The translations under genes and the position numbers were made by a program. From Lachnospiraceae bacterium (lineage in GTDB: Bacteria; Bacillota; Clostridia; Lachnospirales; Lachnospiraceae), in the NCBI GenBank assembly GCA_022793375.1, contig JAAWCS010000001.1, positions 1-64,000 of the forward strand: a DNA stretch of 64,000 nt, given 5' to 3'. The number at the start of each line of letters is the position of its first letter. Positions within the stretch are counted from its first letter, which is position 1. The notes beneath the pieces were generated by a model that saw only the letters and a program-made list of their open reading frames with translations, had not been told where the DNA came from and made no database searches. This document shows, one piece after another, positions 25,501 through 34,338 of the stretch.

Positions 25501-26922
25501 GTGATTAAGGAGAATCAAAAGCGTCTGAATAATCTGGCGGTGTTGCTGGATGCGCTGGTTGCCGTGGTTTCGTACCTGGCGGCCTATCTTTTGGTATTCC
25601 GCTTTCAGGTTTTCAGCACTTTTATCGGTCCGGCGCTGCCGGTTTACAGTTTCCGCGGATATATGTCGGCCCTGCTTTTTCTGGCGCCGGCCCTTTTATG
25701 CGCCTATTGGGTGCTGCGGCTGTATACGCCTAAGCGGGTCACCCAGAGCGCCAAGGAGATCAGCAGTATCATCCAGGCGAATTTGATTGTCCTGCTGGTG
25801 TTTTCGCTGATTCTTTTTTTGGGCAAAGAGCGGCTGCAGCATTTTTCGCGGCCGATGTTAGCGCTGTTTTTCGTGCTCAACACCACCGGGGACGTGCTCT
25901 TTCGCTACAGTGTGCGCCGGGTGCTGCGGCTGTTCCGCCGCAAGGGCTACAATCAAAAGCACGTACTGCTTGTCGGCTGCAGCCGGGCCGCCTTTTCGTA
26001 CATCGACCGCACCATGGAAAACCCCGTATGGGGCTACAAGATCCGGGGGATCCTCGACGACGATACGGACTGGGGGTATGAGTACCGGGGAATCCATGTG
26101 ATCGGGGCGACCTCGGAGCTTGATGACATCCTGTCGGTAAACCGGCTGGACGAGATCGTGATTACGCTGGGACTGAGGGAGTACGACAAGCTGGAGCATA
26201 TCGTGGCGGTCTGTGAAAAATCGGGCGTCCACACCAAATTTGTACCGGATTACAACAATATCATCCCCACGCGGCCTTATACGGAGGACCTGCAGGGACT
26301 GCCGGTCATTCATATCCGCCATGTGCCGCTGACGGATTCGTTTAACGCGACGATCAAGCGCGGAATGGACCTGGTAGGCGGCGTGACCTGCCTGATCCTT
26401 TTTTCGCCGGTGATGCTTCTGACGGCCCTGATGGTAAAATGTTCTTCCCCCGGGCCGGTGATTTTCCGCCAGGAGCGGGTAGGCCTGCACAACCGGGCTT
26501 TCGCCATGTACAAGTTTCGCTCCATGCGCGTACAGGCGCCGAATGAGGAGAAGAAGGAGTGGACCAAGGCCGGAGATAACCGCGTCACAAAAATCGGGCG
26601 TTTGATCCGCAAGCTGAGCATCGACGAACTGCCGCAGCTGTTTAATGTGATTAAGGGCGATATGAGCCTGGTAGGGCCGCGGCCGGAACGGCCGTTTTTC
26701 GTGGAGAAATTCCGGGAGGAAATTCCCCGCTACATGATTAAGCACCAGGTACGTCCCGGCATGACAGGCTGGGCCCAGGTCAACGGTTACCGGGGCGATA
26801 CGTCCATCCGCCGGCGGATTGACTGCGACCTGTATTATATTGAAAACTGGACCGTGGGTTTTGACATCAAGATTATGCTTATGACGGTCGTTCATGGTTT
26901 TATCAATAAAAACGCATATTAA
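25501..26922 (+). CDS. Undecaprenyl-phosphate sugar-1-phosphate transferase (WcaJ/WbaP family)
   Basis: This 473-residue polyprenyl-phosphate hexose-1-phosphate transferase would start a lipid-linked glycan by moving a sugar-phosphate from a UDP-sugar to undecaprenyl phosphate. It has four N-terminal membrane helices (about 10-130), a CoA-binding-type Rossmann domain (HVLLVGCSRAAFSY, GILDDDTDWGYEY), a further membrane segment (LVGGVTCLILFSPVMLLTAL) and the conserved catalytic domain (PGPVIFRQERVGLHNRAFAMYK in two parts, then LSIDELPQLFNVIKGDMSL, VGPRPERP, RPGMTGWAQVNG). I chose the GTG at 25501, which follows CAGGAGAAATACC; the ATG-less upstream frame from 25447 runs through the leader hairpin. 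It lies between the glycosyltransferase operon and an LCP ligase. Confidence 0.93.
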   Translation: MIKENQKRLNNLAVLLDALVAVVSYLAAYLLVFRFQVFSTFIGPALPVYSFRGYMSALLFLAPALLCAYWVLRLYTPKRVTQSAKEISSIIQANLIVLLVFSLILFLGKERLQHFSRPMLALFFVLNTTGDVLFRYSVRRVLRLFRRKGYNQKHVLLVGCSRAAFSYIDRTMENPVWGYKIRGILDDDTDWGYEYRGIHVIGATSELDDILSVNRLDEIVITLGLREYDKLEHIVAVCEKSGVHTKFVPDYNNIIPTRPYTEDLQGLPVIHIRHVPLTDSFNATIKRGMDLVGGVTCLILFSPVMLLTALMVKCSSPGPVIFRQERVGLHNRAFAMYKFRSMRVQAPNEEKKEWTKAGDNRVTKIGRLIRKLSIDELPQLFNVIKGDMSLVGPRPERPFFVEKFREEIPRYMIKHQVRPGMTGWAQVNGYRGDTSIRRRIDCDLYYIENWTVGFDIKIMLMTVVHGFINKNAY

Positions 26923-26935
26923 CAGGAGGATTTAT

Positions 26936-28108
26936 ATGGCAAGGAAGCGAGAGGTCGATGTGCCCTCCGTCCAGCGCAGGAGCCGCCATCTTACGGAAGA
27001 GGAGATTGCGGACCGCCGTCGCCGGGAACGGGAACGCACACAGCTGAGGGCGAAGAAACGCCGTCGGCGCAAGGCGATTGTACTGGTATTGGAGGGCCTG
27101 GTACTTTTGGTACTGCTGGGGATTGTTTTTTTGCTCGGGAAATGGGACAAGATCATCAAGGCCGATTTTGCAAAGAACGAGGTAAAGGTAAACGACGACT
27201 TAGCGGAGGATACGGTGCAGACCCTCAAGGGGTATCGGACGATCGCGGTATTTGGAACGGATGCCCGCGACATGAAAACGGAAAAAGGGCATTCCGACGT
27301 TGTGATGCTGATCTGCATCAACAACGAAACCGGGGATATCAAGCTTTTGTCGGTATTCCGCGATACGTTTATGAACGATTCGGAGGATACTTCGGCGTTT
27401 CGCAAGCTGACGACCATGTACTGGCGGGACGGAGCGCTGGGCGGTTTGGGGGCGCTGAACCGCAACCTGGATTTGAACGTAACGGAGTATGTGGCGGTCA
27501 ACTGGTACGCGGTGGCCCATGCCATCGACCTGTTAGGCGGTATTGACCTGGAAGTGCCGGAATCGATGATGAAATACATCAACGGCTATATCCAGGAGAC
27601 CGTAAAATCAACGGGCATTTATACGGACCCGAGCGAAGGAGAGTATCCGGAATCCGATTACATCTACGCGCCGGGCTACCAGCACTTAAACGGCGTGCAG
27701 GCGGTAGCCTTCTGCCGAATCCGCTATATTGACAACGACTACGGCCGGGCCGAACGCCAGCGGCAGGTGGTCAGTCTGGCACTGGAGAAAGCAAAGGCCA
27801 ACCCGGCGGCGCTAAACAGCATCGCTAATGAAGTATTCGGCTACGTATCGACGAACCTGGAGATCAGCGACATATTGTCGCTGGCCGGGGCGGTAGCCCG
27901 CTTTAATATCATCGAAACCGCCGGCTTCCCGTTTGACCGCCAGTCCAAGACAGTGGACGGAGCGTCGTTCGTATTTCCGCAGGGGTTGGAGCAGAACGTC
28001 ATACAGCTGCATGAGTTTTTGTACGGCAATGACGACTATGAGCCGTCGGGCACGGTAAAGTTTATCAGCGAATATATCAAAGAGTATTCCGGAATCGGCG
28101 AACCATGA
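26936..28108 (+). CDS. LytR-CpsA-Psr (LCP) family glycopolymer transferase
   Basis: LCP proteins attach undecaprenyl-linked glycopolymers to peptidoglycan on the outer face of the membrane. This 390-residue member has a strongly basic N-terminus, one membrane helix (about 48-66, VLVLEGLVLLVLLGIVFLLG) and an extracellular catalytic domain with GTDARD, HSDVVMLICIN, LSVFRDTF, the Asp/Arg-rich substrate elements, and CRIRYIDNDYGRAERQRQVV. It starts after AACAGGAGGATTTAT, 14 bp behind the sugar-phosphate transferase, so polymer initiation and final attachment are co-expressed. A terminator follows. Confidence 0.92.
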   Translation: MARKREVDVPSVQRRSRHLTEEEIADRRRRERERTQLRAKKRRRRKAIVLVLEGLVLLVLLGIVFLLGKWDKIIKADFAKNEVKVNDDLAEDTVQTLKGYRTIAVFGTDARDMKTEKGHSDVVMLICINNETGDIKLLSVFRDTFMNDSEDTSAFRKLTTMYWRDGALGGLGALNRNLDLNVTEYVAVNWYAVAHAIDLLGGIDLEVPESMMKYINGYIQETVKSTGIYTDPSEGEYPESDYIYAPGYQHLNGVQAVAFCRIRYIDNDYGRAERQRQVVSLALEKAKANPAALNSIANEVFGYVSTNLEISDILSLAGAVARFNIIETAGFPFDRQSKTVDGASFVFPQGLEQNVIQLHEFLYGNDDYEPSGTVKFISEYIKEYSGIGEP

Positions 28109-28122
28109 CTTTAGACCGGAAC

Positions 28123-28163
28123 AAAGCGGGATTCCTGCGTCAGGCGGGACTTCCGCTTTTTTT
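28123..28163 (+). terminator. Rho-independent terminator after the LCP gene
   Basis: AAAGCGGGA (28123-28131) pairs with TTCCGCTTT (28151-28159, one G-U pair) and is followed by a run of T. Confidence 0.85.
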
Positions 28164-28250
28164 GAATTTTTTTAAAAGTTTTTACACAGTTTAAACACAA
28201 ATGGATTTTATAGTATAGGCATACCGATAAAACACAAAGGGAGTGACGAT

Positions 28251-29612
28251 ATGAACGAAGAATATAACGCCTACTATGAGAATAAGGAACAGGATTCTAT
28301 GCAGGAATACGGCGGCGGCCGCAGGCGCCGCAGCAGGAAAAAGGGCCGGATCGGCCGTGTGCTTGTGATTACACTGGGGATGTTTTTGCTGGTTGGCGTA
28401 GCGGCGGTCGGCGGTTACAGCGTGCATACGATCGTGGAACAGTTGGAAGCCGGCCGGCAACAGGATAAAACGGAACAAACGCAGCCGTCCGGGCAGGACA
28501 AGGACACGGTTATATCGAACCAAAAGCCGCAGGAGCCTCTGATCCAGCAGCAGGCGACCGCGGCAGTGGATCAGGGACAGACCACCCCCGTGATCTTAAC
28601 CGATGTGTCCAATGTGGTGGAAGCCGTGATGCCGTCGGTTGTTTCGATTGTGAATTCCGGTATCTACACCTCACAGGGCGGCTTCGGTTCATTCTGGGAT
28701 CGGGGAACTACGGAAATTCCGACACAGAGCAGCGGCTCCGGCATTATCATCGGCCAGAACGACAACGAACTTCTGATTGTGACCAACAATCATGTGGTGG
28801 CGGATAACGATAAGCTGACCGTACAGTTCGTAGACGACAGCACGGCGGAAGCGACGGTCAAGGGTACGAAAGCCTCCTCCGATATTGCGATTATTTCCGT
28901 ACCGCTTAACCAGCTTTCAAGCGAGACGAGGAGCGCGATTACGATTGCCAAACTGGGCGATTCCGACAGTCTGAAGATCGGGCAGGGCGTGGTTGCGATC
29001 GGCAATGCGTTAGGATACGGCCAGTCCACGACAGAGGGCATTATCAGTGCCCTCAACCGGGAGGTAACGACCAGCGAGGGCACCACCCTGACCGTACTGC
29101 AGACCAGCGCGCCGATCAATCCCGGCAACAGCGGCGGCGCGCTCTTAAATGCGTATGGCGAAGTGATCGGCATCAACACGGCCAAGGTCATGGATACCAA
29201 GGTAGAGGGCATCAACTATGCGATCCCGATTTCGTCGGTGATCGACCTGATTAACAATATGATGGATTGGGAGACCCGCGGCCGGGTATCGGCCGAGGAG
29301 GCGGGCTATCTGGGAATCCAGCCAATCTCGGTTGACAAGAAGTCGGCCGAGGCATACGATATGCCGATCGGCGTGTATGCCTATGTCGTAGTGGAGGGCT
29401 CACCGGCCGCTGCGGCAGGCATGCAGGAGAAGGACATCATCACGCATTTGGATCAGTACCCGATCGAGAGCGTGGAGGAACTGCAGAATGCCCTTGAATA
29501 TTTTGCCGGCGGCGATACGGTGAAGGTTACGGTCCAGCGCCTGTCAAACGGTTCCTACCAGGAACTGGAACTGGAGATCACCCTTGCTTACAAGAGGGAT
29601 TATGCGAATTAG
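28251..29612 (+). CDS. htrA: HtrA/DegP-type membrane serine protease
   Basis: This 453-residue protease has a charged cytosolic N-terminus, one membrane helix (about 36-58), a Gln/Pro-rich linker, a trypsin-like domain and one PDZ domain (about 345-440). The catalytic triad is intact: His181 (TNNHVV), Asp211 (SSDIAII) and Ser294 (NPGNSGGALL). It would degrade misfolded proteins at the outer face of the cytoplasmic membrane. The start follows AAAGGGAGTGACGAT. It is flanked by terminators and so forms a single-gene unit. A TATAGT sequence at 28209 may be the -10 box but no -35 box at proper spacing was found. The ClpX paralogue next door is a second quality-control gene. Confidence 0.95.
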   Translation: MNEEYNAYYENKEQDSMQEYGGGRRRRSRKKGRIGRVLVITLGMFLLVGVAAVGGYSVHTIVEQLEAGRQQDKTEQTQPSGQDKDTVISNQKPQEPLIQQQATAAVDQGQTTPVILTDVSNVVEAVMPSVVSIVNSGIYTSQGGFGSFWDRGTTEIPTQSSGSGIIIGQNDNELLIVTNNHVVADNDKLTVQFVDDSTAEATVKGTKASSDIAIISVPLNQLSSETRSAITIAKLGDSDSLKIGQGVVAIGNALGYGQSTTEGIISALNREVTTSEGTTLTVLQTSAPINPGNSGGALLNAYGEVIGINTAKVMDTKVEGINYAIPISSVIDLINNMMDWETRGRVSAEEAGYLGIQPISVDKKSAEAYDMPIGVYAYVVVEGSPAAAAGMQEKDIITHLDQYPIESVEELQNALEYFAGGDTVKVTVQRLSNGSYQELELEITLAYKRDYAN

Positions 29613-29654
29613 CACAAATCCCGTTTAAATATTGTATCATTTCCCTTTTTCTCT

Positions 29655-29693
29655 GAAAGAGCCGTCCGGCGCCGCCGGGCGGTTTCTTTCATG
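29655..29693 (+). terminator. Stem-loop terminator after htrA
   Basis: GAAAGAGCCGTCCGG pairs with CCGGGCGGTTTCTTTC over a short loop (29655-29690), with U-rich sequence within the descending arm. Confidence 0.6.
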
Positions 29694-29748
29694 GCAGGGA
29701 AAACGATGGCGCGCAGGCAGAGTCCCGCGGCGTTTAGAAAAACTTTAC

Positions 29749-29777
29749 TTGTAAGGACCGGCAAAGTCATGTATACT
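29749..29777 (+). promoter_or_regulatory. Predicted promoter of the clpX-like gene
   Basis: TTGTAA (29749-29754) and TATACT (29772-29777) are spaced 17 bp, 42 bp before the start codon. Confidence 0.65.
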
Positions 29778-29819
29778 TTGATACAGTAGGGTTGTGGGAC
29801 AAAAGGAGAGTATACGTAG

Positions 29820-31190
29820 ATGAGTGAAGAAACGAAAGTTCCGGAGGAAGAGTACGAGAAAGTCTGTTTTATCTGCCGCCGTCCGGAGAGCCGGGCAGGC
29901 AAGCTGATCCATATGCCCGGCAATATGGATATCTGTTCGGACTGTATGCAGAAGGCGTTTAATTCCCTGCAGAACGGAAGTCTTGGCAATTATCAGGAAA
30001 TACTGAAAAATTATCCCGGCATGGGCGCCGATCTTTTGAATTTAAACGAACTGGGCTTAAACAGCCCGGAGGTGCCAAAGCGCCAGAAGCTGAAAAAAAA
30101 GAAAAGCCAGGAAGAGACAAGGCCCGTATTTGACCGCGCACAGATTCCGGCGCCGCATCAGATGAAGGGGCAGCTGGATGAATACGTAGTGGGACAGGAG
30201 CAGGCGAAAAAGGCCGTCTCGGTGGCGGTTTACAATCATTATAAACGGATTTCGGCCGATTTGTCGGACGGGATCGAGATCGAAAAATCCAATATGCTGC
30301 TGATCGGCCCGACCGGCAGCGGCAAGACCTACCTGGTCAAGACCTTGGCCAGACTGCTGAATGTGCCGCTAGCGATTGCCGACGCCACGTCTCTGACAGA
30401 GGCCGGCTATATCGGCGACGATATCGAGAGCGTGATTACCAAGCTGCTGGCCGCGGCGGACAACGACGTAGAGCGGGCGGAGCACGGGATCGTGTACATT
30501 GACGAGATCGATAAGATCGCCAAAAAGAAAAATACCACGACCCGGGATGTCAGCGGGGAGTCGGTGCAGCAGGAGCTTTTAAAGATGCTGGAGGGCGCGG
30601 ACGTGGAGGTGCCGGTCGGTTCCAACAGCAAAAACGCCATGGTGCCGATGACGACGGTCAACACCAGCCATATCCTGTTTATCTGCGGCGGCGCCTTTCC
30701 GGATCTGGAGGAGATTGTAAAGCGGCGGCTCAATGAAAAGGCCGGCATCGGCTTTGCCGCGTCGTTAAAAGACAATTTTGACAAGGACAAGAACCTCCTC
30801 TCAAAAACAACGACGGAGGATTTGCGCCAGTTTGGCATGATCCCGGAGTTTTTGGGACGCCTGCCGGTACTGGTAGCGCTGGAACCTTTGACCAAAGAGT
30901 TTATGCTGCGGATCCTAAAGGAGCCGCGCAATGCGATTGTGCGCCAGTATCAAAAGCTTTTGGCAATGGACGAGGTACAGCTGATTTTTGAGGAGGAGGC
31001 GTTAGAGGTCATCGCTGAGCGGGCGATGGAGAAGGAGACAGGCGCCCGGGCGCTTCGTTCGATCATCGAGGAATTTATGATGGATATCATGTACGAAATC
31101 CCCAAAGACGACAACATCGGTACGGTGACCATCACAAAAGAGTATCTGGAACATACCGGCGGTCCGCGCATTACCATGCGGTTCGCTTAA
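29820..31190 (+). CDS. clpX: ClpX-like AAA+ unfoldase (divergent paralogue)
   Basis: The 456-residue protein has the ClpX layout: an N-terminal C4 zinc-binding domain (Cys16, Cys19, Cys39, Cys42), Walker A (GPTGSGKT, from residue 163), a pore loop TEAGYIGDD, Walker B (IVYIDEIDK), sensor regions and a C-terminal small domain. An IGF tripeptide (KAGIGFAAS) needed for docking on ClpP is kept. It differs from canonical ClpX where the RKH pore loop should be: the segment between LLKMLEGADVEVPV and TTVNTSHILFICGG has Ser/Asn/Lys residues and no Arg-Lys-His. No clpP or tig gene is adjacent. This is probably a second unfoldase with its own substrates; the start follows AAAAGGAGAGTATACGTAG. Confidence 0.88.
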   Translation: MSEETKVPEEEYEKVCFICRRPESRAGKLIHMPGNMDICSDCMQKAFNSLQNGSLGNYQEILKNYPGMGADLLNLNELGLNSPEVPKRQKLKKKKSQEETRPVFDRAQIPAPHQMKGQLDEYVVGQEQAKKAVSVAVYNHYKRISADLSDGIEIEKSNMLLIGPTGSGKTYLVKTLARLLNVPLAIADATSLTEAGYIGDDIESVITKLLAAADNDVERAEHGIVYIDEIDKIAKKKNTTTRDVSGESVQQELLKMLEGADVEVPVGSNSKNAMVPMTTVNTSHILFICGGAFPDLEEIVKRRLNEKAGIGFAASLKDNFDKDKNLLSKTTTEDLRQFGMIPEFLGRLPVLVALEPLTKEFMLRILKEPRNAIVRQYQKLLAMDEVQLIFEEEALEVIAERAMEKETGARALRSIIEEFMMDIMYEIPKDDNIGTVTITKEYLEHTGGPRITMRFA

Positions 31191-31197
31191 AAAGCAG

Positions 31198-31224
31198 GAA
31201 GCCGCGGCCGCGGCTTCTTATTTT
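31198..31224 (+). terminator. Rho-independent terminator after the clpX-like gene
   Basis: GAAGCCGCGG and CCGCGGCTTC form a perfect 20-bp palindrome (31198-31217) followed by TTATTTT. Confidence 0.8.
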
Positions 31225-31293
31225 GCTTGGAAAGGCGGACGTATAATTTTACGTTTTCCTCCATATAATAGAAAAAAACTGCGGAGTTTTTGC

Positions 31294-32997
31294 ATGCCCA
31301 GCCAAGAACAGCAGCGCCGTCAATGTTCAGAGCGCATTATGTCTGAAGATTACGGCGATTTTATTCTGGAATATTTGTTTCAGGGGCCGGTGGAGAGCAG
31401 GCCGGATACGTTTTGCAGCCAGAAAGTAGACGACCGGTTTCTGTCCTTTTATGTTCCCAAAAATCTGTGGGAGCCTTTGAATTACAATACGATTCCTTAC
31501 GCGATGGTGCCGAAGCTCTTTACACTGCAGGACAGCAGCAGCATGACGGCAGCCGGGATTACGCAGGTGCGCCAGTCGGCGCTGGGGCTGACGGGGCGGG
31601 GGACGCTGCTAGGCGTCATTGACTCGGGGATCGATTACCTGAATCCGATGTTTCGCTGGCCGGACGGCAATACGAAGATTGCCGCGATCTGGGATCAGAC
31701 GATCAACGACGGGCCGCTGCCGGAGTGGATGTCCTACGGATCGGAATACCGGCAGGAACAGATAAACGAGGCTCTGCGCTCCGATTCGCCCTACTCTATC
31801 GTTCCGTCCCGGGATTTGGACGGCCACGGGACCTTTATGGCCGGGATTGCCGCCGGCACGGAGCAGCCGGACGATACGTTCATCGGCGCGGCGCCGGGAG
31901 CGGCGCTGGCGATTGTCAAGCTCAAGCCGGCCAAACAATACCTGCGGGATTTCTTTGCGATCCAGCCTGGCGCGGAAGCCTACCAGGAAAACGATATCAT
32001 GCTGGCGGCATCGTATCTGATGCGTCTGGGAATCCGGCTGCGGATGCCGTTAGTAGTCCTGTGCGGCCTGGGGACGAACTGGGGCAGCCACACGGGCAAT
32101 TCGCCGCTGGCGCGCACGCTTGCGGCCATGGCGGAACGGCCGCGGGTATCGGTGGTGGTCCCGGTCGGAAACGAAAACGGGCTCGGCCATCATTATCAGG
32201 GGCGCATCGAAGAAGCCGGCGGCTCTTTGGATGTAGAACTGCGGGTGGCGCCCGAAGAGCGGGGGTTTCAGATGGAACTGTGGTCGCTGGTGCCGGACCG
32301 CTTTACGGTGTCGATCCTCTCGCCGGGCGGGGACTACGTGCCGCAGATTCCCCTGCGGCTGGGGCAGAGCCAGACCGTGAAATTTCCGCTCGATAATACG
32401 ACCGTGGATGTCAGCTACCGTTTCCTGGAGGTGCGTTCCAACAGCCATCTGGTTGTGATGCGTTTTCTGACACCTTCGCCGGGCGTATGGACGGTGCGTG
32501 TGGTAAGCGCGGAATATCTGACCGGAGAATTTCATATGTGGCTGCCGTGCCAGGGCTTTATCCGGGAGGAAACGGCATTTTTGTCGCCCAGTCCGGATAC
32601 GACTTTGACGGTGCCGGCCAGCACCGAAAATCTGTTGGGGATCGCGGCGTATAATCACAGCAGCGGCAGTATTTATATTCGCTCGGGGCGTGGATACAGC
32701 CGGATCGGGACCATTAAGCCGGACCTGGCGGCTCCCGGCGTGGATATCTACGGCCCGGGCTTAAACGGACAGTATGTACGCCGCAGCGGTACCAGCATGG
32801 CGGCGGCACACACGGCCGGGGCAGCGGCCTGCCTGCTGGAATGGGGAGTCGTGCTCGGAAATCAGCCCTGGCTGAACAACGACGCGATCCGGGCGCTGTT
32901 AATCCAGGGGGCGACGAGAAGGCCGAACCTGCCTTATCCGAATCGGGAGTGGGGATATGGAACCTTAAATTTGTACGGGATTTTTACTACGCTGTAG
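31294..32997 (+). CDS. Subtilisin-like S8 protease, Csp-type
   Basis: The 567-residue protein has no obvious signal peptide and matches the clostridial germination-protease (Csp) architecture: a short prodomain, a subtilase core interrupted by a jelly-roll insertion (about 300-430), and a C-terminal part of the catalytic domain. The triad is complete: Asp110 (GVIDSGIDY), His178 (DGHGTFMAG) and Ser501 (RSGTSMAAAHTAG). Csp proteases activate the cortex hydrolase SleC during spore germination in some clostridia, but many Lachnospiraceae carry several such proteases of unknown role, and no sleC or other csp gene is adjacent. Start after TGCGGAGTTTTTGC, with a TATAAT at 31264-31269 that lacks a clear -35 box. 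Confidence 0.88.
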   Translation: MPSQEQQRRQCSERIMSEDYGDFILEYLFQGPVESRPDTFCSQKVDDRFLSFYVPKNLWEPLNYNTIPYAMVPKLFTLQDSSSMTAAGITQVRQSALGLTGRGTLLGVIDSGIDYLNPMFRWPDGNTKIAAIWDQTINDGPLPEWMSYGSEYRQEQINEALRSDSPYSIVPSRDLDGHGTFMAGIAAGTEQPDDTFIGAAPGAALAIVKLKPAKQYLRDFFAIQPGAEAYQENDIMLAASYLMRLGIRLRMPLVVLCGLGTNWGSHTGNSPLARTLAAMAERPRVSVVVPVGNENGLGHHYQGRIEEAGGSLDVELRVAPEERGFQMELWSLVPDRFTVSILSPGGDYVPQIPLRLGQSQTVKFPLDNTTVDVSYRFLEVRSNSHLVVMRFLTPSPGVWTVRVVSAEYLTGEFHMWLPCQGFIREETAFLSPSPDTTLTVPASTENLLGIAAYNHSSGSIYIRSGRGYSRIGTIKPDLAAPGVDIYGPGLNGQYVRRSGTSMAAAHTAGAAACLLEWGVVLGNQPWLNNDAIRALLIQGATRRPNLPYPNREWGYGTLNLYGIFTTL

Positions 32998-33002
32998 AAG
33001 GA

Positions 33003-33027
33003 GAGGGGCCGGGAAAGCCGGTCCCTC
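33003..33027 (+). terminator. Stem-loop after the S8 protease gene
   Basis: GAGGGGCCGG pairs with CCGGTCCCTC (one G-U pair) around GAAAG. There is no T-run, so termination would be weak. Confidence 0.4.
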
Positions 33028-33059
33028 GGCGCCGTCCGGGGCTTTCATAGAAAAACTGA

Positions 33060-33088
33060 ATGACAGAAAGCCCAAGACGGTGTATAAT
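33060..33088 (+). promoter_or_regulatory. Predicted promoter of the alcohol dehydrogenase gene
   Basis: ATGACA (33060-33065) and TATAAT (33083-33088) are spaced 17 bp. Confidence 0.7.
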
Positions 33089-33155
33089 GAACAGGAGAAA
33101 TTTGTAAATGGACAAGCCCGTTTGACAAATAAACCCCGAAGGAGGAAGTCTTTAT

Positions 33156-34337
33156 ATGAACAGTTTTACATTCCATATCCCTACAGAGATTGTATTTGGC
33201 AAAGATTCGGAGTCTTTGACAGCTTCGCTGGTACGCAAATACGGCGGGAGTCGTGTGCTGATTGTCTATGGCGGCGGCAGCGTGGTCCGCAGCGGGCTTT
33301 TAGAGAAGGTCTGCCGCCAGTTTGAGGAGGCCGGCCTGGAATACAATACGCTGGGCGGCGTGCATCCGAATCCCCATTTGGAGTTTGCCAGGGAGGGCGT
33401 GAAGAAGGCGCTGGCCTGGGAAGCAGATTTCATTCTGGCGATCGGCGGCGGCAGCGTGATCGACACCGCAAAAGCCATTGCCCACGGGACGGCCAATCCC
33501 GATACGGATATCTGGAAATTCTGGCTGCGGGAAGCGGTGCTGACAAAGACCCTGCCGGTGGGCGTGATTTTGACGATTGCGGCCGCCGGCAGCGAGATGA
33601 GCGATTCGGCCGTGCTTACGGACATGGAAAGCGGCGTCAAACGGGGCTTGGGCACACCGTTTAACCGCCCGGCCTTTGCGGTGATGAATCCGGAACTGAC
33701 CTATACGCTGCCGGCGTATCAGATCGCCTGCGGTACGGTGGATATTATGATGCATACGATGGACCGGTATTTTAACCCGGATACGACCAACCAGCTGACG
33801 GACGAGCTGGCGGAGGCGCTTTTGCGTACTGCGATCCACAACGGATCGATCGCGGTCAAGAACAGCCGCGACTACGGCGCGATGAGCGAACTGATGTGGT
33901 GCAGCAGCCTGTCGCACAACGGATTAACCGGGCTGGGCGGCAAGAAAGATTTTGCCCCGCACCAGCTGGGCCATGAGCTGAGCGCCCGCTTTGACGTGGC
34001 GCATGGGGCGAGCCTGTCGGCGATATGGGGGGCCTGGGCCCGCTATGTCTACAAGACCGATGTGGCCCGTTTCGGCCGCTTTGCGGCAAACGTATGGGGA
34101 CTGCGCGGCGCCAGCGAGGAGGCGGCTGCCATCGCCGGGATCCATGCCACGGAAGAGTATTTCGGTTCGATCGGGATGCCGACGAATTTCAGCACGCTGG
34201 GCATCGGCATACAGCCGGAGGAGGTGCTGCGGGAACTGGCGCTGGGCTGCACGTACCATCGCACGCGCAAGGTAGGCTCCTTCCAGGTGCTGGAGGAGTC
34301 CGACCTGTATGAAATCTACAAGGCGGCCAACTGTTAG
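33156..34337 (+). CDS. Iron-containing alcohol dehydrogenase (butanol dehydrogenase type)
   Basis: This 393-residue enzyme would reduce aldehydes to alcohols with NAD(P)H as part of fermentation. The N-terminal nucleotide-binding part shows VLIVYGGGSVVRSG and LAIGGGSVIDTAKAIAHG; the helical C-terminal part carries metal-ligand elements in MMHTMDRYF, HQLGHELSARFDVAHGASLSAIWGAWARY, and a final FSTLGI region. The sequence is closest to the BDH/YqhD branch of type III alcohol dehydrogenases. Start after AAGGAGGAAGTCTTTAT, with its own promoter. The next gene begins one base after its stop, so the helicase is likely co-transcribed though functionally unrelated. Confidence 0.93.
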   Translation: MNSFTFHIPTEIVFGKDSESLTASLVRKYGGSRVLIVYGGGSVVRSGLLEKVCRQFEEAGLEYNTLGGVHPNPHLEFAREGVKKALAWEADFILAIGGGSVIDTAKAIAHGTANPDTDIWKFWLREAVLTKTLPVGVILTIAAAGSEMSDSAVLTDMESGVKRGLGTPFNRPAFAVMNPELTYTLPAYQIACGTVDIMMHTMDRYFNPDTTNQLTDELAEALLRTAIHNGSIAVKNSRDYGAMSELMWCSSLSHNGLTGLGGKKDFAPHQLGHELSARFDVAHGASLSAIWGAWARYVYKTDVARFGRFAANVWGLRGASEEAAAIAGIHATEEYFGSIGMPTNFSTLGIGIQPEEVLRELALGCTYHRTRKVGSFQVLEESDLYEIYKAANC

Positions 34338-34338
34338 T

